Of a stretch of DNA of 64,000 nucleotides, positions 14,525 through 24,916 are shown in pieces. Each line of letters begins with the position of its first letter. Position 1 is the stretch's first letter. This DNA is from Limnoperna fortunei. Taxonomy: Eukaryota; Mollusca; Bivalvia; Mytilida; Modiolidae. Made by a program: the position numbers and the translations under genes. Under the pieces are notes generated by a model that saw nothing but the letters and a program-made list of their open reading frames with translations, was not told the DNA's origin and did no database searches. The stretch is taken from assembly GCA_944474755.1 (NCBI GenBank), contig OX104112.1:53704774-53768773 (forward strand), read 5' to 3'.

Positions 14525-14661
14525 CTATTGCTGACCATTTAAAGCGTGTGTTTGCTCATCACGAGTTGGTCTCTGTACACAGTAGTATATGATGTATAGA
14601 GTTACCAAAACGAAAAGCACTGACAAGCCTATACTAATTCCAGTCGCTATATACAACGTTT
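14525..14661 (-). CDS. Ig-like membrane receptor, exon 5 (transmembrane segment and tail)
   Basis: Last exon of the minus-strand gene spanning 20338-14525. The acceptor is a T-rich run ending TTTTTACAG, with the exon starting at 14661 in phase 1. It encodes a hydrophobic helix of about 24 residues (YIATGISIGLSVLFVLVTLY and on), then a basic stop-transfer region and a short cytoplasmic tail ending NGQQ before TAG at 14527-14525. No ITAM, ITIM, TIR or death domain is visible in the tail, so any signalling would need a partner. The five exons together give 933 nt, or 310 residues plus a stop. Confidence 0.75.
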
Positions 14662-15234
14662 CTGTAAAAACAAATATAGAAGAATAGTCACATTTGATTT
14701 GTTGCTTGAAATGCAACAAAATAATATAACAGCTATACCACAACGGTTAGAATTCTGCAATTAAAAATAGTACTTTATCTTAAACTGAAAATATACAGAT
14801 ATACCGAGAATATATTTCGATCTAAGCGTGGAGATTATGGAAGATACACAATAAACAAAAGAGTTAATAAGTTACACCGGTAGCTTGTGACCTTATATCC
14901 ATTTTGACAGTAAGTAATGACACTTTTGGAGAAAGATATGCTCAGCGTGTAGGTGCACCTGGTACGCGTACATACCAATTCCTACTACTTATTTGTTTGT
15001 TGCACGTGTGTCAGTAATAGGTCAGTGAGGTTTCAGTAAGCCATGACTTTGTGCATTGTGTAACTTGATTACGTTATTGGTATCTTCTGATTTACCTTAC
15101 AACAAATTACAAAGTTCCTTTATATTACCTCGATCATTGGACATGTATTTATTTTTTTGCATTATTTTCTAAGTATTTTAGAAGAGAGAAACACAAATAA
15201 GAATAGAGAATTTTGTTAAATTTTTACTTTTTAC

Positions 15235-15436
15235 TAATTTGAATAAAAGTACCGTGACATTCATGCTGAACGGATATCGATTCAATTTTAAACACCTGCT
15301 CGCATAGTTTGCAGATAACTGTAAAGATTCCATGACAAAATGTTGTGGTAAATTGATGACTCAACTGGATTGTCCCTTCAAAAAACATCCCCTTTTTATG
15401 TAAGGATACAGTGTTTCTTGAACCCACTTTTGCATC
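15235..15436 (-). CDS. Ig-like membrane receptor, exon 4 (second half of the membrane-proximal domain)
   Basis: The acceptor TACTCGCTTTATAG precedes 15436 and the donor GTAAAA follows 15235. The exon is 202 nt, entering in phase 0 and leaving in phase 1, which matches exon 3 upstream and exon 5 downstream. It codes for 67 residues with alternating hydrophobic strands and cysteines in FTVICKLCEQ and QHEC. With exon 3 it forms a domain of about 105 residues that looks like a diverged Ig or FN3 fold just outside the membrane. The fold assignment is inference; the splice signals and phase are seen. A second GT a few bases downstream would break the phase. Confidence 0.6.
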
Positions 15437-15767
15437 CTATAAAGCGAGTAAAAACGTATGTTTGACTATATATATATAAAATATTATGGGCAGTCATAGT
15501 TAGTCTGAACCTAAGATAATACACAAATAACAGTGCAGTTATAGTAAACCAACACATGTTGTCAATAGTATGAAGCTTTTCAAGTCTATACACTTATGCA
15601 ATATCCAAGTCAACTTGATTAGCTGTCTTTGAACTTCCAGTTATTAATTTTCAACAAAAGGCAGACCAACGACTGATTATACTTCTGTTTTACTTCAACA
15701 TGATGTAACATTATAATTCAAATTCATTTTTTTAAATGTCCTGTTAAGGTCCACCTTTTCATGTATG

Positions 15768-16030
15768 TTTGTTTGATGTTTGATGGTGTTTAACACCACT
15801 TTCAGCAATTTTTCAGCTATATCATGGCGTCCAGTTTTTATTGGGGAGGAAGCCGGAGTACCCGAAGAAAACCCCGGACCTGCGGTAGGAAAACTGGCAA
15901 TCCTTGTCAATTAAGATTGGAGTCGAGTACACACTGCCTGCAGTGAGAATCGAACCCGCAATCTCAGTGTTGACAGACCACGTGATCAATAGTAGACGAA
16001 CTGCCTTGACCACTCGGCCACCGAGGCCCC
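15768..16030 (-). repeat. full-length tRNA-derived SINE with target-site duplication
   Basis: On the minus strand it starts GGGGCCTCGGTGGCCGAGTG (A-box-like) and has a B box GCGGGTTCGATTCTCACTG. The body contains TTGACAAGGATTGCCAG and a CCGGGGTTTTCTTCGGGTAC section, and the tail is ATAGCTGAAAAATTGCTGAA followed by TGGTGTTAAACACCATCAAA. It is flanked by the direct repeat TTTTCATGTATG at 15756-15767 and 16031-16042. It sits in the intron between exons 3 and 4 of the Ig-like gene, on the same strand. Confidence 0.92.
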
Positions 16031-16134
16031 TTTTCATGTATGACATCGGAGCTAGGCTTCGATGCATGTAACTAAAAGCTAGATATTAAAGCGTATCAAA
16101 CAAAAAGATATTATGTAAAACTACAAACGTTTAC

Positions 16135-16250
16135 CTGAAACAGAAGTACACATTTAGGTTCGGGGAAAATTTTTAGAAACGAAACATTCACATCTAGCTG
16201 AGTTTCCGTCTGGAAGAATTCAACTTTTGTGGTTTCATTCTTTGGTTTAA
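16135..16250 (-). CDS. Ig-like membrane receptor, exon 3 (first half of the membrane-proximal domain)
   Basis: The acceptor GGTCTTATTCATTTAG precedes 16250 and the donor CAG|GTAAAC follows 16135. The exon is 116 nt, entering in phase 1 and leaving in phase 0, which agrees with exon 2 and exon 4. It codes for 38 residues with an N-glycosylation site (KNETT), a second one (VNVSF) and a cysteine in PEPKCVLL. It belongs with exon 4 to one extracellular domain split by an intron. The domain type is uncertain. Confidence 0.6.
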
Positions 16251-19119
16251 CTAAATGAATAAGACCATTATTAAATAAATTTTGTCTATATCTAATTACA
16301 TTTTTCAATATTTGATGTGCACTAGCATATTAAGAACCCTTGACAGTTAGTTCTTGTTTTATATAGTACACTATTATTCATGTATAACATTTATTTATGT
16401 ATGAACATGGTTACACTGACGATAAGTGACAAACACAACATTTATGCATGCAGTTTGTTTAAATCTTGCCATATTTTTTTTTTGCTAAACCGAATATGTT
16501 TACTTAAGATTTTGTCTGCATGCAGTAAAATATAAACAGCAATGAAGGTAGTTATAAAATATCGAACACAATTGTACAAGTAACAAACAATAAAATATTT
16601 GCATTAATAATTTATGTATAGGAGAAAAAAAAGAGAAATAACAGATAATGGTTGGCGCCCGTGTGTGTTGTTGCGCTAAACGAAGCTATGTAACAAAGAA
16701 TATGTTGGACTGTTCAATAGTTGCTGCACCATTTTTAAATAACCTTGATATGCTCTGGGCATAGCTCAAAGGTACTACCAGTTGAAATATATACAACTAT
16801 AATGCAGGTATCAGCCTGTAGGTTTTTAAAAAAAACTATATCGCCGAGTAGTTGTTCAACAAATCAATTAGATAAAGCATTCATCTCAGAGTATTAAGTG
16901 CAATGCTTGAAAGCATAAAAATATAATTCACCCTAATTAGTTATAACGCATTTGCTTATACAGTCCGCATTCTTTTATAATCAGTTAACCCATTATACAA
17001 AACTATTGTATAATTTCCTGATATATTTCCAAAGGGTGTACTTACATTAAATAACGCAGCCATTACATTTTTCATGTTAATTGGTGGTTACCCATTAGCA
17101 GATCATTTCGAATTTTTAATTTATATAAGTTGTGATACCACTATTTTATTTTTCGTTTGCCAAGTCTTCAAGGGCTGTTCCAATAAAAATCTGTGCGCAT
17201 TTGTATTCAAAGTATAAAATTGAAGCACATACAGTATGCTTGCCAGTGACACGAATATATGTTTGTTAGAAAGGTCACTGATATCTCTATAAGGAATTCA
17301 CATTATATCTTTACATTCCATTCAATTTCATTCAGGCAGAATGGTGAATTAGTTATATTTTATCTATTTACTAGATTTATCGCTTTCGCATGTCATTGAA
17401 ACAACACAACGTTTTCCATATTAAATGATATTCTAGGTCAAGAGGTTTTGAAAATAAGCCTTAACATAGGTAAAAAGAGTTATAAGGATTATACAATATT
17501 TAATTCAAATACATTATCAACACAATAAATTACAAATATTCAAACCAGACAACACACAATGTGTCAACCTAAAATCCTTCAAGCAAGAAGAGATATTGGA
17601 TGCCCCATAATGATAAGCACATCTTACTTTTCTATTTACACATACCCTGTTAGATTTGACCGAAATCAATATAAGGTTAAAAAAAGAGAAGAGTTCAGTA
17701 AGTTACACAAGAGTATTTTTCAGGTTGTAACATATCCCACTATAGAAATAAAACAACTCAAACTATACTGGATGCCATAGTGGGCATACCGTGTCTTTAG
17801 TTATTATAAACTCCATAAACCTGTAGTGCAGGAATATTGCCAACAATAAAGAAAAATTTAGAGTTTTCCTGGCGTATTCAAGTACTTTAATTATGTAGGG
17901 ACGGTAAAGGGTAAGGGAGGTAACTCCGTTTGCCTTCTAGAAAATGTCCGGATCTTTTCAGGACTTTTCTCCGATTCAATTTAGATGTGGGTGGGTCCAA
18001 ATTACGTCTTACTATGTAAAATCTGGATTGTTTCTGTGTTACAAATGAATTGTAATGTGTCAATCATACATAGAAGCCCGCGTAATGATCAATCAACCGT
18101 CAATACAGGCTACAGAATGGAAGCGATCCATTTTATTTGCCGTAATTTCGGACATAAAATAAAAAAACGACTTATTACTCTCTTTCAAAGAGCGTAATTA
18201 TTATGTGCTAATAGAGTAACACATTACATGCTTACATAAATATCAGGTAACAACACATTTATATGTTTAATTTTAAAATTAAATTATAATCCTATATCAT
18301 GGCACCCACTTTGCATACAAATAGTTTTTCATTGTTTTTTGTGGTTTTTTCCACAAGTCTGTTTAATATCACAACTAACGATCTACCCAATTGATTGTGA
18401 ATATTCGGCATCAACTGTATATTTCACACAAAATTGTGTTATGTATATTGTGTTACAAACCGGTCATATGTTCTTCAATCATGTGTTTGTCAGCATAATT
18501 CTCTGAAGCCACACAACAGAATGTTATGGGTTTAAGTCTACTGTATTACTAAATAAGCTGGTTTCAGAGTGTAAATTGAGAGAGGTATAACGTATTCTCA
18601 ACAAGATCACATATTTTAAGATAAGTATACTTCACTTAAAAGTATTTCCATTGCTGTGTAAGGAAATTATTTTATTTAGAATAATAAAATCGCAATGTAC
18701 CTTGGTGCCCGTTTAATGACTGTATACTAGTGCTTGCTAATTTGACAATAGCCAGTTAACGTCAATTTTTCTTCATTGCAAAGAAATGTTCCTCTGACAT
18801 TTTAAAAACCAAACTAACATAGTTTTACTAATTTAGTTTTGTGCTTTTCAATAAGTAACGTAACTAACTGCATAAACTAACGTAAACATGACCCAACTGA
18901 CAGGTTTACCTAAAAATAAAGAGAAATGTCATTGATCTAGTTTTGATCTAGCCACCTGATATTGTCCTCAATTTGTGACAAAATACTTATCAATAGGTAT
19001 AACTTATGATTACCTAACTATAGCACGTCAATGTAACACTACATACAACTATTATATCAGTGTCAGATTCAAAAGCAAACAAGGTAACAAAAAGAGTTAC
19101 AAAATTAACGATAACATAC
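16251..19119. other. intron 2 of the Ig-like gene
   Basis: AT-rich sequence between the exon ending at 19120 and the exon starting at 16250. No further exon with matching phase was found, though a small or alternative exon cannot be excluded. The plus-strand ORF at 17559-17780 has no recognisable domain. Confidence 0.5.
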
Positions 19120-19410
19120 CTAAAAAATTATCTTCTGAAACCAGAAGTAGTTGTTGATATGACAAACGATCTGCAAGACAAGTGTAGGATACATTGATAT
19201 CCGAGGTACTGATGTTTGTGATAATGAGTACATATCCATCCAGCACCTTGAGCTCAATATACTTTGATGGATTAACTGTTGCTCCTTGATGAACTATCAC
19301 AGACGTGCCCTTCATCCAAGACGTTTTACAATCTGGAACGGTAGATGTGTTACAAAACAATGTTGCATTTTCTTCATACACGATCGGAGGTTTTATCAGA
19401 CTCCATGTTA
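19120..19410 (-). CDS. Ig-like membrane receptor, exon 2 (immunoglobulin domain)
   Basis: A whole Ig domain in one 291-nt exon with phase 1 at both ends, the class 1-1 layout typical of shuffled Ig exons. The acceptor CTATTTTCAG precedes 19410 and the donor TTTAG|GTATGT follows 19120. Residues show the Ig signature: first cysteine in ATLFCNTS, tryptophan in TSWMKG, and SDINVSYTC with the second cysteine. Several N-glycosylation sites are present. The domain would be extracellular and bind a ligand or partner. Invertebrates have many expanded Ig receptors of this kind, some in immunity, but nothing here fixes a ligand. Confidence 0.85.
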
Positions 19411-20151
19411 CTGAAAATAGTTTAATGAATTAAATGTTTTGATGTCCTGGTACAGACCTGGAACTGAAACTCATGGAATTAAATTATGATACAAATATTG
19501 ATCCTATGTCTGTGGAAGTTCTTGAGGTACAATTACATATAGACTGTCTTTCGAATGATGACCTGAATCCCATTTATGTCCTACTTGTAAACAATCATTG
19601 TCGAAAAGCCTGCAGAACTATGAACTATGAACAAATTACACAAATTTTGTATCTGAGCGTTATTTTTTTAATTTATATCTAAATCTAAAACTATATTTAA
19701 GGAAATAATTCGTCTGAATGAACTAAGTCTTACGGTTTTGCATTGGCCTATCCAGCAAACAATTTACCAAAGAAAATATATTTCCAAATATTGAAATATT
19801 AAAAGACGCATCGACAGTTAGTAAAAATCATTTGTTAAATCGACCTACATTACAATTGTAAACAAAATGTGCTATTAACTGGCGGTCAAGGACAAATAGA
19901 TAAAATTAGCAACAACTGGTTTAAAGCAGTACGTTTAAATCAACAATAATGAATATGTCACAACAAAACATGATAATTTGATAGTTTGCTGTGATTTGTT
20001 TGGCAGTAATTTTTGTCTTTTACATGCCTTTAAAATTGTGATTTTTAAAATCTATACAGAAGTAAAAATACCTAACCTATTTAAGTAGAATTGTGCCGCT
20101 GACAAGAATATCATAGGACCCTTATAAATTGTATGATAATTACTTACTTAC

Positions 20152-20338
20152 TTTCTGTTCCGATACCAGATGTAAAAACTAAATTAGAATCATGAGTGGA
20201 ATTTTCGCTATAAATTTTACACCATATGGACACAATATAATTGGCAATATTCAATATTGAAAAATATAGACTTTGTAAAGTGTAATTGTAAAAGGCTATT
20301 GCGTATGTCACGGATACGGACATATACGCATTTGTCAT
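20152..20338 (-). CDS. Ig-like membrane receptor, probable exon 1
   Basis: An ATG at 20338-20336 opens a frame of 62 codons that runs into the strong donor GAAA|GTAAGTAAG at 20151. It leaves in phase 1, as exon 2 requires. The start is not certain. The first 35 residues are hydrophobic and could be a long signal peptide, but the composition is atypical, and an upstream exon with an acceptor inside this stretch is possible. The C-terminal part has three features of an extracellular strand region: WCKIYSENSTHDS with an N-glycosylation site, a cysteine, and a Ser/Thr-rich end. The start codon lies inside copy 1 of the 386-bp tandem duplication. Confidence 0.5.
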
Positions 20339-21082
20339 AAAGTATATCCTACGTCTTTCCTTTTAAGATTTTTAAACAGTATTTCTTATAAATCTATGTT
20401 ACTTCAAGCAATGAAAATCTCGAATTTCTAATTGTATTTTATATGCATATTATATACCACACTAACGATAAAGTCTTGAGCTTGAAAAAAAAAGTTTCAT
20501 TGTTTTGTTACCATGGCAACATGTCACGTGGTATAGTGTCAAATTCGCTTAACAAATTTAAGTGTGAACATTTTTATTCAAATGCTGAAATGTTGAAGCC
20601 CAGAACATTTTTACTGAGCAAATAGATCTTTTATTTACTGCAAAAATGTCCTTAGTTGTAAATGTTTATAAATCACACATGTCTCCCAATCTTAAACGGA
20701 TACGGACATATACGCATTTGTCATAAAGTATATCCTACGTCTTTCCTTTTAAGATTTTTAAACAGTATTTCTTATAAATCTATGTTACTTCAAGCAATGA
20801 AAATCTCGAATTTTCTAATTGTATTTTATATGCATATTATATACCACACTAACGATAAAGTCTTGAGCTTGAAAAAAAAGTTTCATTGTTTTGTTACCAT
20901 GGCAACATGTCACGTGGTATAGTGTCAAATTCGCTTAACAAATTTAAGTGTGAACATTTTTATTCAAATGCTGAAATGTTGAAGCCCAGAACATTTTTAC
21001 TGAGCAAATAGATCTTTTATTTACTGCAAAAATGTCCTTAGTTGTAAATGTTTATAAATCACACATGTCTCCCAATCTTAAA
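20311..21082. repeat. 386-bp tandem duplication, two copies
   Basis: Copy 1 is 20311-20696 and copy 2 is 20697-21082. They are almost identical, differing by single-base length changes in homopolymers (for example nine versus eight A after GCTTGA). Both start CGGATACGGACATATACGCA and end CTCCCAATCTTAAA. Copy 1 overlaps the first 28 bases of the putative first exon of the Ig-like gene, so the duplication doubles its upstream region. Confidence 0.93.
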
Positions 21083-21984
21083 GACAAATGTTTGTTGGCT
21101 AGTTGCCAGGTGAAATGTGACACATTTTTGCTAATATATGATTTTGACTTAATAGAAAGATGTTGCTCCTTGCCTTTCAATATTGTTTTATTATTAATTA
21201 TGGCTTGCATGGTGTCAGCATAAAAACAGAGGTTATACACAGTTAGATTAAACCTATATGTTTACTTTTAAATATATTTTAGATTTGGATGCTATGCTTA
21301 CCGTTGACGTAAACACCAGAAACCGATATTGATGCATGTTTTGAAATACTATATATATGTACTTAGTACTGTTCGAATTCAAGTCAGGAAATGAATTCAA
21401 ACGTTTGATATTTGTACACCTGCTCAACAGCTAGGATTATATATTTATTTTAGTTGTTGTTTGTCAATCGGTCCATTTTATCATGTGTTCATCCTCAAAT
21501 AAGAAGCTCATCATCTCGTGTTCTATAATCCAGCAGTATTGATCTAATTTCAATACTTTCTAGTGTTTGAAACCATAATTTTCAGATCTGACCATATTTG
21601 GGGGTTCTCCACAATTTGATCATGGACTATGGCATTGTAGTACTAACTAGTGTTTGTGGGGGTAATTTCAATGTTACATATACTATACATGTGCTATATT
21701 GGTGAACTTATTGCAGCACAACTTTTTGGAAAGGTTCCGTGCACAACGCCGGTGTAAAAGAACATTTTGAGACTAAAAGTTTAGGGTTTAGATAGAAAAA
21801 ACATTCTTTAAAAAGTTATTTGTTTTTATAAATTCTGTAAGTGAAATAGGAATATGTTATTCAAAAAAATAATTTCTTCATTCGGCCTTACTGAACGATT
21901 GGTAAGATCGTTGATTTGGGTTTAATCCCATTCTGAGCAATTGTTCATCTATATTTCTTGGGGACCAGTTTTTACTGGGGAAGG
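21083..21984. other. non-coding
   Basis: No gene or repeat recognised. Confidence 0.5.
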
Positions 21985-22069
21985 ATTTTGTTTTGAATGT
22001 TGTTAACGCCACTTTCAGCAATTTTTCAGCTTTACCATGGCATCCAGTTTTTATTGGGGAGGAAGCCTA
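21985..22069 (-). repeat. SINE 3' fragment
   Basis: Minus-strand tail of the SINE family: CCTCCCCAATAAAAACTGGA followed by TGCTGAAAGTGGCGTTAACA. The tRNA-like head is missing, as expected from 5' truncation during reverse transcription. Confidence 0.8.
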
Positions 22070-22763
22070 ATCTGTATCCTCGTATGTGGAACTCATGTAT
22101 TAATTCAGAGATACAAATCATAAAACCAATTTTAGGTTTAAAGTATATTTTCATTAGATAATACATCAAACATATCATATCGTATTACCGGTGAAACCCT
22201 GGGATATGGAAACCAGTTTCAAAATGGCGTTTATTCATTGACTAATTTATTTGATTTACATAATATAAACAGTTAAAAACATAATATAAAGATATGAAAT
22301 ATCGATTTTAAATACATATAGTTTGCGGAATCTATCATATCCGTCTGCGATTTGTCTTAAAATTAACAAGAGAGAGAGCCAATAGCTTAGTCTGCTAAAA
22401 TGGCAAATAAAAGCAGTTGCATCGCACTTCGAAAGTGAAATTTATCATAAAACGTTTTGCTGGGAATCAAAAGTCGTCAACAATAACAAGGTTATAGAAC
22501 TTAAAATGCCATAAAAAGTTTCGATGGAATTCAACATTTATGAGTTCAACTAATTTAACTAGAACACCAACAATTTTCGTTTAAATTCATATTATACACA
22601 ATACACATAAAAGTATTTGTAAAAGTGTGTACTGACCAGTCAAAAAAATCATTTATGAAACAGGTGCGATGCAATATTCGTATTAAAGCTTAAATGTGTA
22701 ATAATGAAGTTCTTTGATAGTGGTGGTCCAAACAAATGTTTCTCTGCAAGCACGAGAAATGTC

Positions 22764-22766
<3 letters not shown>
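22070..22766. other. non-coding
   Basis: No feature recognised. Confidence 0.5.

Positions 22767-22844
<78 letters not shown>
22767..22844. repeat. compound microsatellite (TC)n(TA)n
   Basis: About 26 TC units (22767-22818) pass directly into about 13 TA units (22819-22844). Confidence 0.97.
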
Positions 22845-22895
22845 GTTGTCTAATGAAAATAATTATAACAAAATGTACAAATAATATATAAGTAA

Positions 22896-22936
22896 CGGAA
22901 TAATTCGCTCTACCAAATAGCTTCATCAGGCGTTGA
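22896..22936 (-). ncRNA. degenerate hammerhead-like motif at the 3' end of PLE-2
   Basis: On the minus strand, downstream of the PLE-2 endonuclease stop, CTGATGA is followed by a GCTA/TAGAGC-type stem II and then GAAT. Flanking AACG and CGTT could form stem I. Base 15.1 and stem III are not convincing. It sits where Penelope-like elements carry hammerheads, which is the main reason to list it. Confidence 0.3.
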
Positions 22937-23048
22937 CTGAATCAAAAATTCAAATAATAGAAAATATTTTTGTTGTTCACTTTATACAAAAAATGTATAC
23001 TGATGCTGAGGGATCCAAAATATTTTTGTTATTCATATTACTGTTGGG

Positions 23049-23712
23049 TCATTAAAATTTTAGTATTCTACCTGTGGATTACGTTCGTTCAATCCATCAG
23101 GTTCTAGCGTTTTTAATTGATGTATCCAAAATGTTTCTCGAAGTCTTCTGGTTGATGTATTCCACTTTGGGTTTTGATCAATAATTTGGAATTTTACAGT
23201 ATCAAAAGAGTGGCCTGTAGTTTTAAGGTGGCGAGTTAGTGGACAATTTCTGTTTTTCGTGAAAAAGGAGCGATGGTTGTTAAGTCGCATATTGAAAGCT
23301 GTCTATGTTTCTCCAACATACTGGATGTTACAAATTCCACAGGTCAGTATGTAAATACAATTGCTAGATTTACAGGAACAATTGGAGTATATTGTAAAGC
23401 TTTCGTTGGTTGTTGTGCTTCGAAAGGTGCTAGCAACGTTTGCTGCTTTACAGCATTTGCAATTCCTGCGATTGCATGGATTGTATCCACCAGGTTTTGA
23501 AGGAGGGTTCATTTTGACTCTAGCATTTACAATAATATCTTTTAGACTGTTTGGTCGACGGTATGCCATTATAGGTGGTTCAGGGAAAAGCGTTTTAAAA
23601 TTTGGATCATTTTCAATTAGGTTCCAATGTTTCCTTACAACGTTTGAAATGTTTTTTAAGTCAGGGTGGCATGTGACGACTAATGGTATTCTGCTGATTT
23701 TTATAGATTACT
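23049..23712 (-). pseudogene. PLE-2: 3' part of a second Penelope-like retroelement (RT end, Cys linker, GIY-YIG nuclease)
   Basis: Minus-strand coding remnant. It opens with the end of the reverse transcriptase region (HPDLKNISNVVRKHW, then FPEPPIMAYRRPNSLKD). Next is a Cys-rich linker (NPCNRRNCKCCK, with further CSCK). Last is a GIY-YIG nuclease: NCIYILTC, QYVGET, FNMRLNNHRS and PLTRHLKTTGHSFD. One in-frame TAG (23303-23301) follows QYVGET and splits the nuclease. The frame otherwise stays open to a stop at about 23060. It differs clearly from PLE-1 and stops at a microsatellite, so it is 5'-truncated. GIY-YIG nuclease with RT is diagnostic of Penelope-like elements. Confidence 0.85.
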
Positions 23713-23715
23713 TAT

Positions 23716-23716
23716 G

Positions 23717-23754
<38 letters not shown>
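23716..23754. repeat. microsatellite (TA)n(TG)n at the PLE-1/PLE-2 junction
   Basis: Alternating TA then TG units lie exactly between the 3' end of the left PLE-1 copy and the truncated 5' side of PLE-2. Confidence 0.95.
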
Positions 23755-23755
<1 letters not shown>

Positions 23756-23756
23756 C

Positions 23757-24117
23757 CAATAAAAGTAAAACATAACCAGAGTCTTTGTTCTGTATTTACA
23801 CTAGCGCTTTCATGTTTACAAACAATCTTCAGGTGTGTACAAACAAAAGCATAGTAACAGTGACTAAGTAACGTCATAATTGCGTTACGTATATGTAAGG
23901 GAGATAACCCAATAAAATGTTCACTCAAAAGGCATGTAACGGAAATACATTAACGTTTGTTTAACAAAGGTTTAAACTTTTTTATGAAGTTTTTTTCCTT
24001 AATTTCTCTCAACAAATCATCCATACTGTGCATTTTATAAAAAGGAAATATTTTTAAAACACCGCCACCGCACTCATCTAAGTGTCTACTAAGTGGTATA
24101 TTTCTATATTTCGGTAG
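23757..24117 (-). pseudogene. PLE-1 left copy, distal segment (end of GIY-YIG nuclease and 3' UTR)
   Basis: The 3' end of the left PLE-1 copy, cut from the rest by the LTR retrotransposon. It encodes the last part of the nuclease (YRNIPLSRHLDECGGG to FKPLLNKR, stop near 23950). The 3' UTR is nearly identical to 40629-40835 in the right copy. Joining 24117 to 35135 restores the colinearity seen in the uninterrupted right copy at 40461-40464. Confidence 0.9.
23798..23836 (-). ncRNA. hammerhead ribozyme motif of PLE-1 (left copy)
   Basis: Minus-strand copy of the motif described at 40742-40780: ACAC, CTGAAGA, a stem II hairpin, GAA, AGCGCT, A, GTGT. Confidence 0.6.
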
Positions 24118-24381
24118 TAATGTGGAATTTACCCCACCGAGTCTGGGTTCTTTGTTTTCCCCGATGTCAACGTTCAATATATAACAATTACCCTCAAACT
24201 TACTATTGATCTTTAATATCTAACTATCACAATATAATCAATCACAATGTCAATGTCCTCTCTCTAGCCGAAGTCTCCTCCGAGTGCGCAGCCGCTGCAG
24301 CTGCACAGGGAACCAGTCTTCTTCATCGCGGTTACCAGTACATAGGGAAATCCCCTCTACGTAGTGAGCGATTACACTTCA
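24118..24381 (-). repeat. 3' LTR
   Basis: 264 bp. In the sense direction it starts TGAAGTGTAATCGC right after the polypurine tract and ends CCACATTA. It is identical to the 5' LTR except at 24356. Confidence 0.95.
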
Positions 24382-24395
24382 CCCCCCTCCATCCT
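24382..24395 (-). promoter_or_regulatory. polypurine tract
   Basis: GGATGGAGGGGGG on the minus strand, directly before the 3' LTR. This is the expected primer for plus-strand DNA synthesis. Confidence 0.9.
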
Positions 24396-24916
24396 GAAAA
24401 AGGAGGGACTCCTGTCCCGACGTGGGATAACCCTAGAACAGACACCTTCAGTGTTAGCTTAATCTGTTCCAGATGTCGGAATCCTATTGTCGAAGTAAAT
24501 ATGCGTGCATATTGTCACCTATCGTCATAACTAGGAATATTTCCTAACTTTTGTTGGCGAGATGTGATCCAAGATGTTACGATCGTTTGCGGCTATTAGT
24601 CCTGAGAAACTGGAATCCTAGGAATTTATCCTTTGTTGCGAATTTCCAAACGGAGTAAATCACAGTTAATCCAAATAGTTCGCACTCTATTGATGTAACA
24701 TTGTCAAAACAGTCAATCGATATTAAACTAAAGATGTTAATTTTCCCCTCAAATCATTAATCGATGGTATCTCCAAACCGATTCCAGTAAGTACATTAAC
24801 CTGTCCCGAATTTCCAATTTCTAGTCTACAGGTGTAACAATATAACAGTCAACATATTTACAATATTTACACGGACCGCTTCCGCGCCAGCCGGCGCCCA
24901 CCATTCACTGCGTTGC
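24396..24916 (-). other. retrotransposon 3' untranslated region
   Basis: Lies between the ORF3 stop and the polypurine tract. No ORF or structure was recognised. Confidence 0.6.

Noticed and set aside
22690..22926. ORF rich in Arg-Glu and Ile-Tyr repeats
   Set aside because: Produced by the TC/TA microsatellite.
23361..23762. 133-codon plus-strand ORF
   Set aside because: Antisense to the PLE-2 nuclease and linker, and it runs into a microsatellite.
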